DNA of 64,000 nt from Bellilinea sp034411135 (lineage in GTDB: Bacteria > Chloroflexota > Anaerolineae > Anaerolineales > Anaerolineaceae). Below are positions 25,750 through 34,375 of the stretch, one piece after another; position 1 is the first letter of the stretch; the number at the start of each line of letters is the position of its first letter. The notes beneath the pieces are model-generated. The model worked only from the letters and a program-made list of their open reading frames with translations, did not search any database and was not told the origin of the DNA. A program made the position numbers and the translations under genes. Location: positions 124,001 to 188,000 of the forward strand of contig DAOUMN010000016.1 in NCBI GenBank assembly GCA_034411135.1, given 5' to 3'.

Positions 25750-28128
25750 GTGAAATGGATTAATCGTTCCATCGGGAATCAACTCATGGCAATGTTGGCT
25801 GGTTTCCTTCTCGTGATTGCGATTGTAGGAACAACCAGCATCGTGATCAGTACTAACGCAATTAAAACCGAGATCGAAACCAGCCTGGTGAACATTACCC
25901 TGGCAAAAGCGAATGAAATGGATGGTTTTCTTTCATCTGTTGCCCGCGTTCCAATTCAATTAGCAGCCAGCGTCGAGGCTGATCCCCAGCCGGACATTGA
26001 ACGGCTGAACCAGCGCATGGCATCCACGCTCACACGGAATCCGGATATTTTCGGCACATGGATAGGGTTCGAGCCACATACATACGATCCGCAAAAGGAT
26101 TTATTGGCGCTGTATCACTGGTTCAATAATGGAAAACCCGACGCGGTCATCACGACAGACCAAGACTATCAAGACAGCGAATGGTATGCACCTGGCAAAA
26201 TGTCCAATCAGCCATTTTGGACACCCCCCTATTACGATACTGGTCTGGGTGAAGTTTTAATGACCACCTATTCGGTGCCTTTCTACAAAGCCGGAAAATT
26301 TTGGGGCATTGCCACTGCCGACGTATCCACAGAAGCCTTGAACAATGTGCTGGCGCAAATTGCAGCCAGTGAAGAATACGACAAACAGGCTCATGCCATC
26401 CTGTTCGATCAAGATGGCAACATTCTGGGAATTGACGACTATAACCTGGTCTCCGCATCGGTCGAAGGGCTGCTGGAATTGAATGGTAAAAGCCTGTTTT
26501 CCGGCGCGCTGGAACCCATTTTGAAAAAAGCCAACTCAACGGCGTATGGTTATGAGGTGCTGGACAACCCGTTCTCCGCGGGAAGCAAATCCTATGCTGC
26601 CTATGCACAGCTGCCCAACACTCGGTGGACCTTGGTGACTTTTGTACCCCAATCCTTGCTTTTATCCAGGGTTGGATCGTTGACCATCACGTTGATTGTG
26701 ATAATTTTGCTGAGTGGATTGGTCTTCGGTATTGTGTTTTGGGTTTATTCGCGCAGCCTGACCCTGCCACTGCGAAAAGTCGCCAAGGGTTTGCAGATCA
26801 TGGCGCGGGGTGAATTGACAGATGACTCCGATGCAGACCAGAGCATATCTCAACGCACCGATGAAATTGGGCTGTTAGGGCGTGAAACCGCACAACTAGC
26901 CACCTTTCTGCGCGAGATGGTCGAAGTCGCTCAAAAAATGGCTTCGGGAGACCTGAAAGTCCACGTTGAGCCGCGCAGCTCCAACGACCTGCTTGGTACA
27001 GCATTCCAGCAAATGGTCATCAACCTTCGGGAACTGGTCAGCCAGGTTGTCGAAAACTCACAACAACTGCTGGCTGCTTCCAGCCAGTTATCCCAGGCAG
27101 CACAACAAGCCGGGCAGGCAACCGATCAGATCGCTCATACCATGCAGCAGGTTACGCGGGGCATTTCCCAGGAAGCCGAGTCGATCTCCCGAACAACCGC
27201 CACTTTCGAGCAAATGTCCGAATCGATTCAAAAGGTGGCATTGGGTTCGAAAGACCAGGCAATGGCAACCGAAAAAGCTTCGGAAATCACTTCGAACATG
27301 AGCGTATCTCTCCAGCGAGTTTCGCAAAATGCCCAATCGGGCAGCGAAGAAGCCAATAAAGCAGCCTCGCTTGCCCAAAACGGCGCCGAAAAAGTCAATG
27401 CCACTTTGAAAGGAATGGACATTATCCGCAGCAAGGTTGCTCTTTCCGCCGAGAAAGTCGAGTTGATGGGCACCCACTCGGACCAGATCACAATGATCGT
27501 TGAAACAATTGAAGACATCGCTTCTCAAACCAATCTGCTTGCCCTGAATGCCGCCATTGAAGCTGCCCGAGCGGGAGAACACGGAAAAGGGTTCGCTGTT
27601 GTCGCCGATGAAGTGCGCAAGCTAGCTGAACGCGCATCCTCTTCCACCCGCGAAATCAATAACTTGATCCAGACCATTCAAGCAACCGTGCGCGAAGCAG
27701 TCACCGCCATGCAGACCAGCGCTCAACAGGTGGAAGCCGGTGTGAAACAGGCAGACGAGGCGGGTGAAGCACTCGAAAACATTCTCAAATCTGCTCAACT
27801 GGTTGTGGAACAATCCCATCAATCCGCGCTGGCGGTTTCTCAAATCAACCAATCAGCCAATTCTCTGGTCAGCGCGATGGATTCCGTTGCCCAAATCATT
27901 GCCCAAAATCCAACCGCCGCAGAACAAATGGCAGCCGGTTCCAACGAAGTGAACCTGGCAATTGAAACCATTGCTTCCGTTAGCGAGGAAAATAGCGCCG
28001 CCGTCGAGGAGGTATCGGCATCGATTGAAGAGATGAATTCGCAGGTTCAGGAAGTGACCAATGCAGCGAGTTCTCTTCAACAGATGGCGGATCAATTCAC
28101 CACACTGGTGGCACGCTTCAAGATTTAA
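25750..28128 (+). CDS. Methyl-accepting chemotaxis protein (dCache)
   Basis: 792 residues. TM1 (about 8-30), a dCache-type periplasmic sensor (about 40-285, with DIFGTWIGFEP and PYYDTGLGEVLMTTYSVPFY), TM2 (about 300-325), HAMP (about 325-380) and a long signalling coiled coil with the hairpin core IEDIASQTNLLALNAAIEAAR (from about 587) and FAVVADEVRKLAERAS. The dCache family usually binds amino acids or organic acids. GTG 25750 is chosen because AGGAG lies 8 nt before it; ATG 25702 has no comparable site. No other chemotaxis genes are near, so it must signal to a remote CheA or to another kinase. Confidence 0.92.
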   Translation: MKWINRSIGNQLMAMLAGFLLVIAIVGTTSIVISTNAIKTEIETSLVNITLAKANEMDGFLSSVARVPIQLAASVEADPQPDIERLNQRMASTLTRNPDIFGTWIGFEPHTYDPQKDLLALYHWFNNGKPDAVITTDQDYQDSEWYAPGKMSNQPFWTPPYYDTGLGEVLMTTYSVPFYKAGKFWGIATADVSTEALNNVLAQIAASEEYDKQAHAILFDQDGNILGIDDYNLVSASVEGLLELNGKSLFSGALEPILKKANSTAYGYEVLDNPFSAGSKSYAAYAQLPNTRWTLVTFVPQSLLLSRVGSLTITLIVIILLSGLVFGIVFWVYSRSLTLPLRKVAKGLQIMARGELTDDSDADQSISQRTDEIGLLGRETAQLATFLREMVEVAQKMASGDLKVHVEPRSSNDLLGTAFQQMVINLRELVSQVVENSQQLLAASSQLSQAAQQAGQATDQIAHTMQQVTRGISQEAESISRTTATFEQMSESIQKVALGSKDQAMATEKASEITSNMSVSLQRVSQNAQSGSEEANKAASLAQNGAEKVNATLKGMDIIRSKVALSAEKVELMGTHSDQITMIVETIEDIASQTNLLALNAAIEAARAGEHGKGFAVVADEVRKLAERASSSTREINNLIQTIQATVREAVTAMQTSAQQVEAGVKQADEAGEALENILKSAQLVVEQSHQSALAVSQINQSANSLVSAMDSVAQIIAQNPTAAEQMAAGSNEVNLAIETIASVSEENSAAVEEVSASIEEMNSQVQEVTNAASSLQQMADQFTTLVARFKI

Positions 28129-28149
28129 CCGGCTGGGAACAACTCACAA

Positions 28150-28190
28150 AAAAAACAACCCTGCGGGGTTCTCTCACAGGGTTGTTTTTT
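28150..28190. terminator. Bidirectional rho-independent terminator
   Basis: Perfect 14-bp arms (28150-28163 and 28177-28190) with A-run on one side and T-run on the other and a 13-nt loop, between the convergent chemoreceptor and ParB-like genes. Confidence 0.92.
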
Positions 28191-28192
28191 CA

Positions 28193-28762
28193 TCACGGAT
28201 GGCTGGCGTTGCACTCGGTCAACACCGGGATAGGCGGCTGGACGGCTGGTTGTTCCCATGGCAACTGCCCGGAAACTTCCCAGATGATGATTTCGGCATC
28301 AATAGTCACCTGCCCCAGCGCACGCGCCACCGAAATGCGATGATGTCCATCCTGCACGAAGTAGCGGCTTCCGATCTGGATCAACTGCACCGCGTCCAGG
28401 GGCAGCCCCTGAAAACGCACCATCGCCACAGCCACCCAGCGGTCGCGCACCCGGTCATCCATCGGATAGAATGCATCATCGAAGTCTTCCGTCCGACCTA
28501 AGGAACCGCAGATCTGGTCAATCATCACAGCGTGGATACCCCCGTAACGCATGCTGTGAATTTGATAGTCTGCTATGCTCTCCAGGTTGAACAAACGCGC
28601 CTTACGCCGCAGCAGGGCGTTCTTGACCCGGTAGAAGGCGGCTTTATTGCGCGCTGCGCTGAACAGGTTGATCGCCTGCTTGTGCACCTCTACCTGGCGG
28701 CTACGTTCACTGTGAATGCCATAACTAGAGGGATCGAACATTGGGTTGCGAAAATCCAACAT
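28193..28762 (-). CDS. ParB/sulfiredoxin-fold protein (orphan)
   Basis: 189 residues. The C-terminal half carries IQIGSRYFVQDGHHRISVARALG, the ParB N-terminal-domain box (DGHHR) that in ParB binds CTP and in sulfiredoxin ATP. The N-terminal half is basic and helical, with a cluster of Arg/Lys (ARNKAAFYRVKNALLRRK). No ParA or helix-turn-helix ParB core is adjacent, so a chromosome-partition role is unlikely; ParB-fold nucleases or modification enzymes are other options. AGGAG lies 9 nt before ATG 28762. Confidence 0.65.
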   Translation of the reverse strand: MLDFRNPMFDPSSYGIHSERSRQVEVHKQAINLFSAARNKAAFYRVKNALLRRKARLFNLESIADYQIHSMRYGGIHAVMIDQICGSLGRTEDFDDAFYPMDDRVRDRWVAVAMVRFQGLPLDAVQLIQIGSRYFVQDGHHRISVARALGQVTIDAEIIIWEVSGQLPWEQPAVQPPIPVLTECNASHP

Positions 28763-28889
28763 GACGGAAACTCCTTGATGCGAACTCCTCTGCGTACCTT
28801 GCATAGTGTACTTCCGGCGTGGTTAACGCACATCCTACACTGGGGGAGGATGGCATTGGACAGTTGACCAGTTATCTCCCCCGCCGGAG

Positions 28890-28895
28890 TATAAT
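28890..28895 (+). promoter_or_regulatory. -10 box of the ABC operon
   Basis: TATAAT with TTGACC at 28864-28869; the 20-nt spacer is longer than optimal, so an activator may be needed. A GGGGGAG/CTCCCCC inverted repeat flanks the -35. Confidence 0.5.
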
Positions 28896-28910
28896 TGTCG
28901 CCGGATGCAC

Positions 28911-28927
28911 AGCGCCGCTGCGGCGCT
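28911..28927 (+). promoter_or_regulatory. Palindrome in the 5' UTR of the ABC operon
   Basis: AGCGCCGC-T-GCGGCGCT, perfect 8-bp arms, just after the predicted transcription start and about 40 nt before the first start codon. It could be an operator; the 1-nt centre makes a tight RNA hairpin less likely. Confidence 0.45.
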
Positions 28928-28966
28928 GGCTTGCCCATATCTTTCTCATTCGAGGGAAAATTTCGC

Positions 28967-29914
28967 ATGAAAAAACGATTGTCTTTCCTCATTCTCCTAC
29001 TGGCTATGCTTCTGGCAGCGTGCAGTCCGGCACAACCTGCCCCGGTTGTCACTCTTAAAGCCGCTGTGCTGCCCATTCTGGATGTGCTGCCAATTGTGGT
29101 GGCGCAGCAGGAAGGCTTGTTCGCCAAGAACGGAGTCAATGTCGAACTTGTACCGGTTGGCTCGGCGCCAGAGCGGGACCAATTGATCTCTGCTGGACAG
29201 GCGGACGTGATGGTCAACGAACTGGCTTCGGTCATGTTCCTCAACCAGGAAAAAATCCAGGTACAAGCCGTCCGCTTTGCCCGCACTGCCACCGCTGAAC
29301 AGGCTCTCTTTCGAGTCCTGGCGGCAAAGGACAGCGGCATTCAATCCGCTGCCGACTTGAAAGGTGTACCGGTCGGCGTCTCGCAAGCCACAGTGATCGA
29401 GTATCTGACCGAGCGCCTGCTGCAAGCCGAGGGACTCACCCCTGCCGAGATTCAAACCATAGCCATCCCCAAGATTCCCGACCGCATGGCACTGCTTGCC
29501 TCCGGTGAACTGAAAGCCGCCATGCTGCCAGAGCCTTTCTCCAGCCTGGCTGCCCAGCAAGGCGCAAGCGTGGTGCTGGATGACACCTTGCAACCGGAAT
29601 ACTCCTTCAGCCTGATCACTTTCCGCAAAGCGGTCATCGACGAGAATCCCACAGCCGTGCGCGCGTTCCTATCCGCCATCGAAGAAGCCGTTGCGCTGAT
29701 CAATGCCGATCCGCAAAAATACAGCGGATTGATGGTTGATCAGAAGATGGTGCCCGCCCCGCTGGCGGAAAGTTTTAAGGTGCCCACCTACCCGCTCAAG
29801 GGTGTGCCCACCCAGGCGCAATTCGATGACACCTTTGCCTGGGTCAAGGACAAAGGCTATCTTAGCACCGACCTGCAGTACGCCGACTGCGTTAACGGCA
29901 ACCTGCTGCCCTGA
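28967..29914 (+). CDS. ABC transporter substrate-binding lipoprotein (NMT1/SsuA-like)
   Basis: 315 residues with a lipoprotein signal (LLAACSPAQ, Cys about 19) and a NMT1/THI5-type periplasmic-binding fold: LPILDVLPIVVAQQEGLFAKNGVNVELV, DVMVNELASVMF, and LASGELKAAMLPEPFSS. This group binds sulfonates, taurine, nitrate or thiamine precursors; the ligand is not decided by sequence. GAGGG lies about 10 nt before ATG 28967. First gene of a three-gene transport operon; no TPP riboswitch precedes it, so a thiamine link is not supported. Confidence 0.88.
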   Translation: MKKRLSFLILLLAMLLAACSPAQPAPVVTLKAAVLPILDVLPIVVAQQEGLFAKNGVNVELVPVGSAPERDQLISAGQADVMVNELASVMFLNQEKIQVQAVRFARTATAEQALFRVLAAKDSGIQSAADLKGVPVGVSQATVIEYLTERLLQAEGLTPAEIQTIAIPKIPDRMALLASGELKAAMLPEPFSSLAAQQGASVVLDDTLQPEYSFSLITFRKAVIDENPTAVRAFLSAIEEAVALINADPQKYSGLMVDQKMVPAPLAESFKVPTYPLKGVPTQAQFDDTFAWVKDKGYLSTDLQYADCVNGNLLP

Positions 29915-29917
29915 CCG

Positions 29918-30679
29918 ATGATTGAACTGGATTCGGTCACCTTCGGCTATTCTCCGGCTGCCCCCATTTTCGAAGGATTTTCCTGGCGGGTAGACCAGGC
30001 GGAAGCCTGGGCGGTGATCGGTCCTTCCGGCTGCGGCAAGAGCACGTTGTTATCCCTCATCGCCGGACTGCTCCTTCCGCATACCGGGCAGGTGCGCGTG
30101 GACGGGCAGCCGTTGCTGCGCCCGCGCCCGCGCACCGGCTTGATCATCCAGGATTACGGCTTGCTGCCCTGGGCAACCGTGCGCGAGAATGCCCGGCTTG
30201 GTTTGCGGGTACGGAATTTCTACGGTGCGGACGGCATTCACGCCCCGTCGGATTACCACCGCAGCCTGGATGTGGAAGCGTGGCTCGAATGGCTTGGATT
30301 ATTACCTGTGGCGCACCATTACCCCAGCCAGTTATCTGGGGGACAACGCCAGCGCACCGCCATTGCCCGCACGCTGGCGCTCGACCCGGACATTCTGCTG
30401 ATGGATGAGCCCTTCTCGTCGCTGGATGCCCCCACCCGCGAGGGCTTGCAACGCCTGACCCTTGATCTCTGGCAGGAACGTCGCCTGACGCTTGTTCTGG
30501 TAACTCACACCATCGAGGAAGCCGCCCTGCTCGGCGAAAAAATTCTCCTGCTGGGTAAGCCGCCCAACCGTGCCGTCCAGATGATCGAAAACCCGCACCT
30601 GACCCAGCCCGGCTACCGTGATTCGGATTCCTACCGTGGGTTATGCCGCGCGCTGCGCGAACAACTGGAGACAGCATGA
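29918..30679 (+). CDS. ABC transporter ATP-binding protein (SsuB/TauB-like)
   Basis: 253 residues with Walker A GPSGCGKST (about 35-43), Q-loop IIQDYGLLPW, signature LSGGQRQR, Walker B ILLMDEPFSSLD and switch H in VTHTIEEA. The sequence falls in the nitrate/sulfonate/taurine importer group. Its ATG follows the binding-protein stop by 3 nt and its stop overlaps the permease start (ATGA), so the three are translationally linked. Confidence 0.93.
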   Translation: MIELDSVTFGYSPAAPIFEGFSWRVDQAEAWAVIGPSGCGKSTLLSLIAGLLLPHTGQVRVDGQPLLRPRPRTGLIIQDYGLLPWATVRENARLGLRVRNFYGADGIHAPSDYHRSLDVEAWLEWLGLLPVAHHYPSQLSGGQRQRTAIARTLALDPDILLMDEPFSSLDAPTREGLQRLTLDLWQERRLTLVLVTHTIEEAALLGEKILLLGKPPNRAVQMIENPHLTQPGYRDSDSYRGLCRALREQLETA

Positions 30680-31431
30680 ACCGCCGCGACCTGCTGCTGG
30701 CAACGCTCGGCTTACTGCTGCTCTGGCAACTGGCAGCCATGCTGGTTAACCAACCGATTCTGCCCCCACCCACGGCGGTACTGGTTACCCTGTGGGCAGA
30801 AGCGCGCAGCGGCAACCTGGCCGGTCACTTTCTTGCCAGCCTGTGGCGGGTGACCGCCAGCACGATGCTCGCCATTCTCACCGCGGCGCCCGCCGGGCTT
30901 GCCTTGGGTCAGTTCCGGCGGCTTAATGCCTTCTTCTCCCCCGTCATCTACATTCTATACCCCATCCCCAAGGTGGTGTTTGTGCCGGTGGTGCTGCTCT
31001 TTCTCGGCATCGGCGACCTGTCTAAGATCACCGTCATTTTCCTGATCCTCTTCTTCCAGATTCTCGTCCTGGTGCGCGACCAGGCTGCCGCGCTGCATCC
31101 GGAGCTGATTCGCAGTGTGCGCAGTCTGGGTGCCGGGCGGCTGGCGCTGTTCCGCTTCGTCTTTCTGCCTGCCAGCATCCCCGGTGTGCTCACCGCGCTG
31201 CGCCAGTCGGTTGGCACAGCAGTGGCAGTGCTGTACGTTGCTGAACTGTTCGCCACTCAGCAAGGACTGGGTTACTATATTTACCTCAACGGGAGCACAC
31301 TGTTCAATTACCCGGCTATGTACGCCGGTGTGATTGCCATGAGCCTGCTCGGTTTAGGCTTGTACTTTGCAGTCGATGGACTGCAGCGCTTGCTTTGCCC
31401 ATGGCAGTTCAAGAACCAGCCCAGCGGCTGA
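30676..31431 (+). CDS. ABC transporter permease (SsuC/TauC-like)
   Basis: 251 residues with about six TM helices and the BPD_transp_1 fold; the cytoplasmic coupling loop ELIRSVRSLGAGRLALFRFVFLPAS is the EAA motif. ATG 30676 overlaps the ATPase stop as ATGA. Its 3' end overlaps the convergent menA gene by 23 nt, an unusually tight convergent pair. Substrate as for the operon: sulfonate, nitrate or a similar anion. Confidence 0.92.
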   Translation: MNRRDLLLATLGLLLLWQLAAMLVNQPILPPPTAVLVTLWAEARSGNLAGHFLASLWRVTASTMLAILTAAPAGLALGQFRRLNAFFSPVIYILYPIPKVVFVPVVLLFLGIGDLSKITVIFLILFFQILVLVRDQAAALHPELIRSVRSLGAGRLALFRFVFLPASIPGVLTALRQSVGTAVAVLYVAELFATQQGLGYYIYLNGSTLFNYPAMYAGVIAMSLLGLGLYFAVDGLQRLLCPWQFKNQPSG

Positions 31432-32338
31432 TTACCAGCCCAAGCGAAAAGAGAACCGCAAAAAGCAGTTCCAGCTGCCCGGTCTTTGCCAGCAGGGCAT
31501 TCAGCGCCCTGCCGCGCAGCACACTCACCTGGCGGTAAAGCGTCACTGCGCGCGGCAGGCTGAGCATTACCAGCAGCACCACGGCGGGCAGCGCCGCACT
31601 CACCACCCCTGCCAGCACGATCAGATACGCTAACCCAAGCCACACGCCATACTCGAGCACCGCGCCGCGCTCGCCCATCCGCACCGCCAGGGTATGCTTG
31701 CCCGACACCCGGTCGGTGGCAATGTCGCGCAGGTTGTTGACTGTCAGGATAGCCATTGCCAGCAGCCCAACCGGCAGCGCCGCCCATAGAATCGCCACAC
31801 TCAATGCCTGCGCCTGGACGTAATACGTCCCCCCCACCGCCGCCAGCCCGAAAAACAGCAGTACGAACAACTCCCCCAGCCCGTGGTATGCCAGCGGGTA
31901 AGGACCACCAGTATATGCCAGCGCGGCAAGCATCGAGACCACACCGATCACCAGCACCGGCAGCCCGGCAACGGCAATCAAGTATATTCCCACCAGCGCC
32001 GCCAGCCCAAACACGACCACCATGCCGCCAATCACCTGGCGCGGGCTGAGCAAACCTGCCTGGGTCACGCGCAGTGGACCTACCCGCTCACTGGTATCCG
32101 CACCCTTCTTGAAATCGAAATAGTCATTGGCGATATTCGCCCCAATTTGCAGCAGCAATGCGCCCAACAATGCCGCAAGGGCAGGCAGCAGTTGAAACAA
32201 ACCATCGGCAAAGGCAGCCGCGCTGCCCACCAGCACCGGCGCTGCCGCCGCCGGAAGCGTGCGCGGGCGTACCGCCAGCAGCCACGCCCGCCAGAAGTCG
32301 GGCTTTGCGTTCCTTGCAGGGGATGTCGGTTCGTTCAC
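31409..32338 (-). CDS. menA: 1,4-dihydroxy-2-naphthoate polyprenyltransferase
   Basis: 309 residues, UbiA-type prenyltransferase with about eight TM helices. The first Asp-rich motif is NDYFDFKKGAD (Mg-diphosphate binding) and the second NLRDIATDRVSGKHT; RPRTLPAAAAPVLVG at the N-terminus is typical of MenA. It attaches the polyprenyl tail to 1,4-dihydroxy-2-naphthoate in menaquinone synthesis, which fits the Sdh complex in this window. I chose GTG 32338 because a TGT-TATAAT -10 ends 7 nt before it; the longer TTG-start frame would begin upstream of that promoter. Confidence 0.9.
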   Translation of the reverse strand: MNEPTSPARNAKPDFWRAWLLAVRPRTLPAAAAPVLVGSAAAFADGLFQLLPALAALLGALLLQIGANIANDYFDFKKGADTSERVGPLRVTQAGLLSPRQVIGGMVVVFGLAALVGIYLIAVAGLPVLVIGVVSMLAALAYTGGPYPLAYHGLGELFVLLFFGLAAVGGTYYVQAQALSVAILWAALPVGLLAMAILTVNNLRDIATDRVSGKHTLAVRMGERGAVLEYGVWLGLAYLIVLAGVVSAALPAVVLLVMLSLPRAVTLYRQVSVLRGRALNALLAKTGQLELLFAVLFSLGLVISRWAGS

Positions 32339-32345
32339 CGGGTGG

Positions 32346-32354
32346 ATTATAACA
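32346..32354 (-). promoter_or_regulatory. Extended -10 promoter of menA (leaderless)
   Basis: Minus strand TGT-TATAAT; seven bases then GTG 32338. No Shine-Dalgarno in between, so the mRNA is probably leaderless. Confidence 0.65.
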
Positions 32355-32463
32355 AATCTGTAAGGCAGTAGTCGCGCTGCGAGCGTCAATTTTTATATTT
32401 ACCAACCGATAGTTAAAACACCCCGGCTTGACTGCCGGGAGGTTGATCTCTTCGAAAGACTGA

Positions 32464-32670
32464 ATGAATATTTCCGGCGTATACGATCTATCATCCTTCC
32501 TGCCAGCCCAGGCAGTTCAAATGAAACACGGGCAAACCCAGCAAGCCATACAAGGCGCGGTGCTCAAGCAAGTGCTCAACCAGCAGCAGAACGCCGCACA
32601 GGTGCTGGTCGAGATGATCCGCGACACACCATCCGCTGCGCGCACTGGTCAAATTGACCTGCGCGCCTGA
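32464..32670 (+). CDS. YjfB-like putative motility protein
   Basis: 68 residues; the pattern MNISGVYDLS...QAVQ...GAVLKQVLNQQQNAAQVLVEMI fits the small YjfB_motility family, linked to flagellar or motility regulons in Bacillus but of unknown function. No flagellar or pilus genes are in the window, though a chemoreceptor lies 4 kb away. A CCCGGC/GCCGGG hairpin lies about 25 nt upstream. Start ATG 32464 is the only reasonable one. Confidence 0.65.
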   Translation: MNISGVYDLSSFLPAQAVQMKHGQTQQAIQGAVLKQVLNQQQNAAQVLVEMIRDTPSAARTGQIDLRA

Positions 32671-32707
32671 ACCTTCACCAGCCTTGTACATCCATCCCCG
32701 GAAAATC

Positions 32708-32724
32708 ATACCGAGCGGTATAAT
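32708..32724 (+). promoter_or_regulatory. -10 box overlapped by a palindromic operator (P450 gene)
   Basis: TATAAT at 32719-32724 shares its first bases with the inverted repeat ATACCG-AG-CGGTAT (32708-32721). A dimeric repressor bound there would block the promoter. Predicted leader to the P450 start is about 130 nt. Confidence 0.5.
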
Positions 32725-32860
32725 TTGCGATAAAGATTTCTATACGTACCCTCTACCCTGACCGGTGTGCGATTGGGCAATAGCGTAAAACTTTTACGAG
32801 CTCCTGTAATTCATAAACCGGACAGGTTGGGAATAGTTCAACACGAATCGAGGTTCTCGA

Positions 32861-34219
32861 ATGTCTCAAATGCCCGCTCCTGTATTGACCAACATAGCGC
32901 CCGCCCCACAAGGGCTGCCGCTGCTCGGTGTGCTGCCGCGCTTTGCTGGCAACCCGCTTCAGTTCCTGCTCAATTCCGCCATCCGCTACGGACCGGTTGT
33001 GCGCCTGAACCTTGCCAGCCGCCAGACCTATCTGGTCAGCCAGCCAGAAGGCATTAAATACGTCCTGCAAGACAACAACCGCAATTACAACAAAGGTTAC
33101 CACCAGGCAAAACCGCTGATGGGCGAAGGCTTGGTAACCAGCGAAGGCGAGTTCTGGCGCAGCCAGCGCCGCCTGATCCAGCCTTCCTTCAGCCGCCAAC
33201 AACTCGCCGAGTATGCTCGCGTGATGGTGGATACCACCCTGGAATTTATTCCACGCTGGGATGCCCTGGCAAACAGCCAACAGCCGGTCAACGTCGCCGA
33301 GGAGATGATGCGCCTGACCCAAACGATCATCGTGCGCACCATGTTCAGCGACGATGTTGGCGACCAGGCGGAAGCGTTGGGCAAAGCCTTCGACCAGACC
33401 TTGGAACATCTCAACCAGGCACTTTTCTCCCCGCACCCGTTGGTCGAAAAATTACCCACCCCAGCCAACCGCCGCCACCAGCGCGCGCTGCGTTTTCTGG
33501 ATGAGTTTATTTACGCCCTGATCGAAAAACGGCGCGCCAACCCCGAAGCCCAAAACGACCTGCTTTCGCGCCTGATCCTGGCGCGTGACCCGGAAAGCGG
33601 CGCAGGCATGCCCGACCGCCAGATTCGCGATGAACTGATGACCATCTTCCTCGCCGGGCACGAGACCACCGCCAACGCCCTCGCCTGGACCTATCACCTA
33701 CTGGGGTCTCATCCCGAAGTCGAGGCTCGATTGGTGGAAGAAATGTCCTCCCTCGCTGGTAGCCCCCCTGCTCTGGAAGACCTGCCCAACCTGCCCTACA
33801 GCGCAATGGTATTCAGCGAAGCATTGCGCCTCTACCCACCCGCCTGGATGTTTGCGCGCCACGCCATCGAGGAAGACGTCATCCAGGGCGTGCGCATTCC
33901 CGCTGGGGCAATGATCTTCCTCAGCCCCTATGTCACCCACCGTCACCCCGCATTCTGGGAAGATCCGGAGCGCTTCGATCCGGAACGCTTCACCGAAGAG
34001 CGCTCTGCCGAACGCCCGCGTTATGCTTACTTCCCTTTTGGCGGCGGACCGCGGCAGTGCATCGGCAATCATTTCGCCCAGATGGAAGCCCAATTGATCA
34101 TGACCCTCATGCTGCAGCGCTATCATCTGCAGCCGGTGGAAGGCAGCCCGGTCAAACCCACTCCCATCGCCACCCTCCAGCCGCGTCCGGGAGTGTTCGT
34201 CCGCTTCCACAAACGCTGA
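32861..34219 (+). CDS. Cytochrome P450
   Basis: 452 residues. I-helix AGHETTA (about 265-271), K-helix ExxR in SEALRLYPP, and heme-binding FPFGGGPRQCIG with the Cys ligand at C400. There is no TM anchor, so it is soluble; the AGHETTANAL and PERF motifs place it near the CYP102/CYP4-like fatty-acid hydroxylase branch. It would need ferredoxin or flavodoxin partners, none of which are next to it. GAGG lies 7 nt before ATG 32861. A palindrome over the -10 suggests repression; a terminator follows. Substrate unknown; a fatty-acid or xenobiotic is likely. Confidence 0.93.
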   Translation: MSQMPAPVLTNIAPAPQGLPLLGVLPRFAGNPLQFLLNSAIRYGPVVRLNLASRQTYLVSQPEGIKYVLQDNNRNYNKGYHQAKPLMGEGLVTSEGEFWRSQRRLIQPSFSRQQLAEYARVMVDTTLEFIPRWDALANSQQPVNVAEEMMRLTQTIIVRTMFSDDVGDQAEALGKAFDQTLEHLNQALFSPHPLVEKLPTPANRRHQRALRFLDEFIYALIEKRRANPEAQNDLLSRLILARDPESGAGMPDRQIRDELMTIFLAGHETTANALAWTYHLLGSHPEVEARLVEEMSSLAGSPPALEDLPNLPYSAMVFSEALRLYPPAWMFARHAIEEDVIQGVRIPAGAMIFLSPYVTHRHPAFWEDPERFDPERFTEERSAERPRYAYFPFGGGPRQCIGNHFAQMEAQLIMTLMLQRYHLQPVEGSPVKPTPIATLQPRPGVFVRFHKR

Positions 34220-34239
34220 GATTGAGAGTTGCCCACCGG

Positions 34240-34281
34240 CAGCCCCGCCCGGATCGACCATCTGCGCGGGGTTGTTTGTTT
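34240..34281 (+). terminator. Terminator after the P450 gene
   Basis: Arms 34240-34248 and 34266-34274 pair over 9 bp (one G-U) and are followed by TTTGTTT, 20 nt after the P450 stop. Confidence 0.7.
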
Positions 34282-34375
34282 CCCGATTGCCCTGCGTCAA
34301 CCCCGTGCCCCCGCCGGAAAGTGATTTGGAGAGAGTATGGTAAAATAACTTGAACTTAGCCTCACTGGAGGAAGA

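Noticed and set aside
28193..28762. ParB partition protein near an origin of replication
   Set aside because: No ParA, no ParB DNA-binding core, no parS-like or DnaA-box cluster seen nearby.
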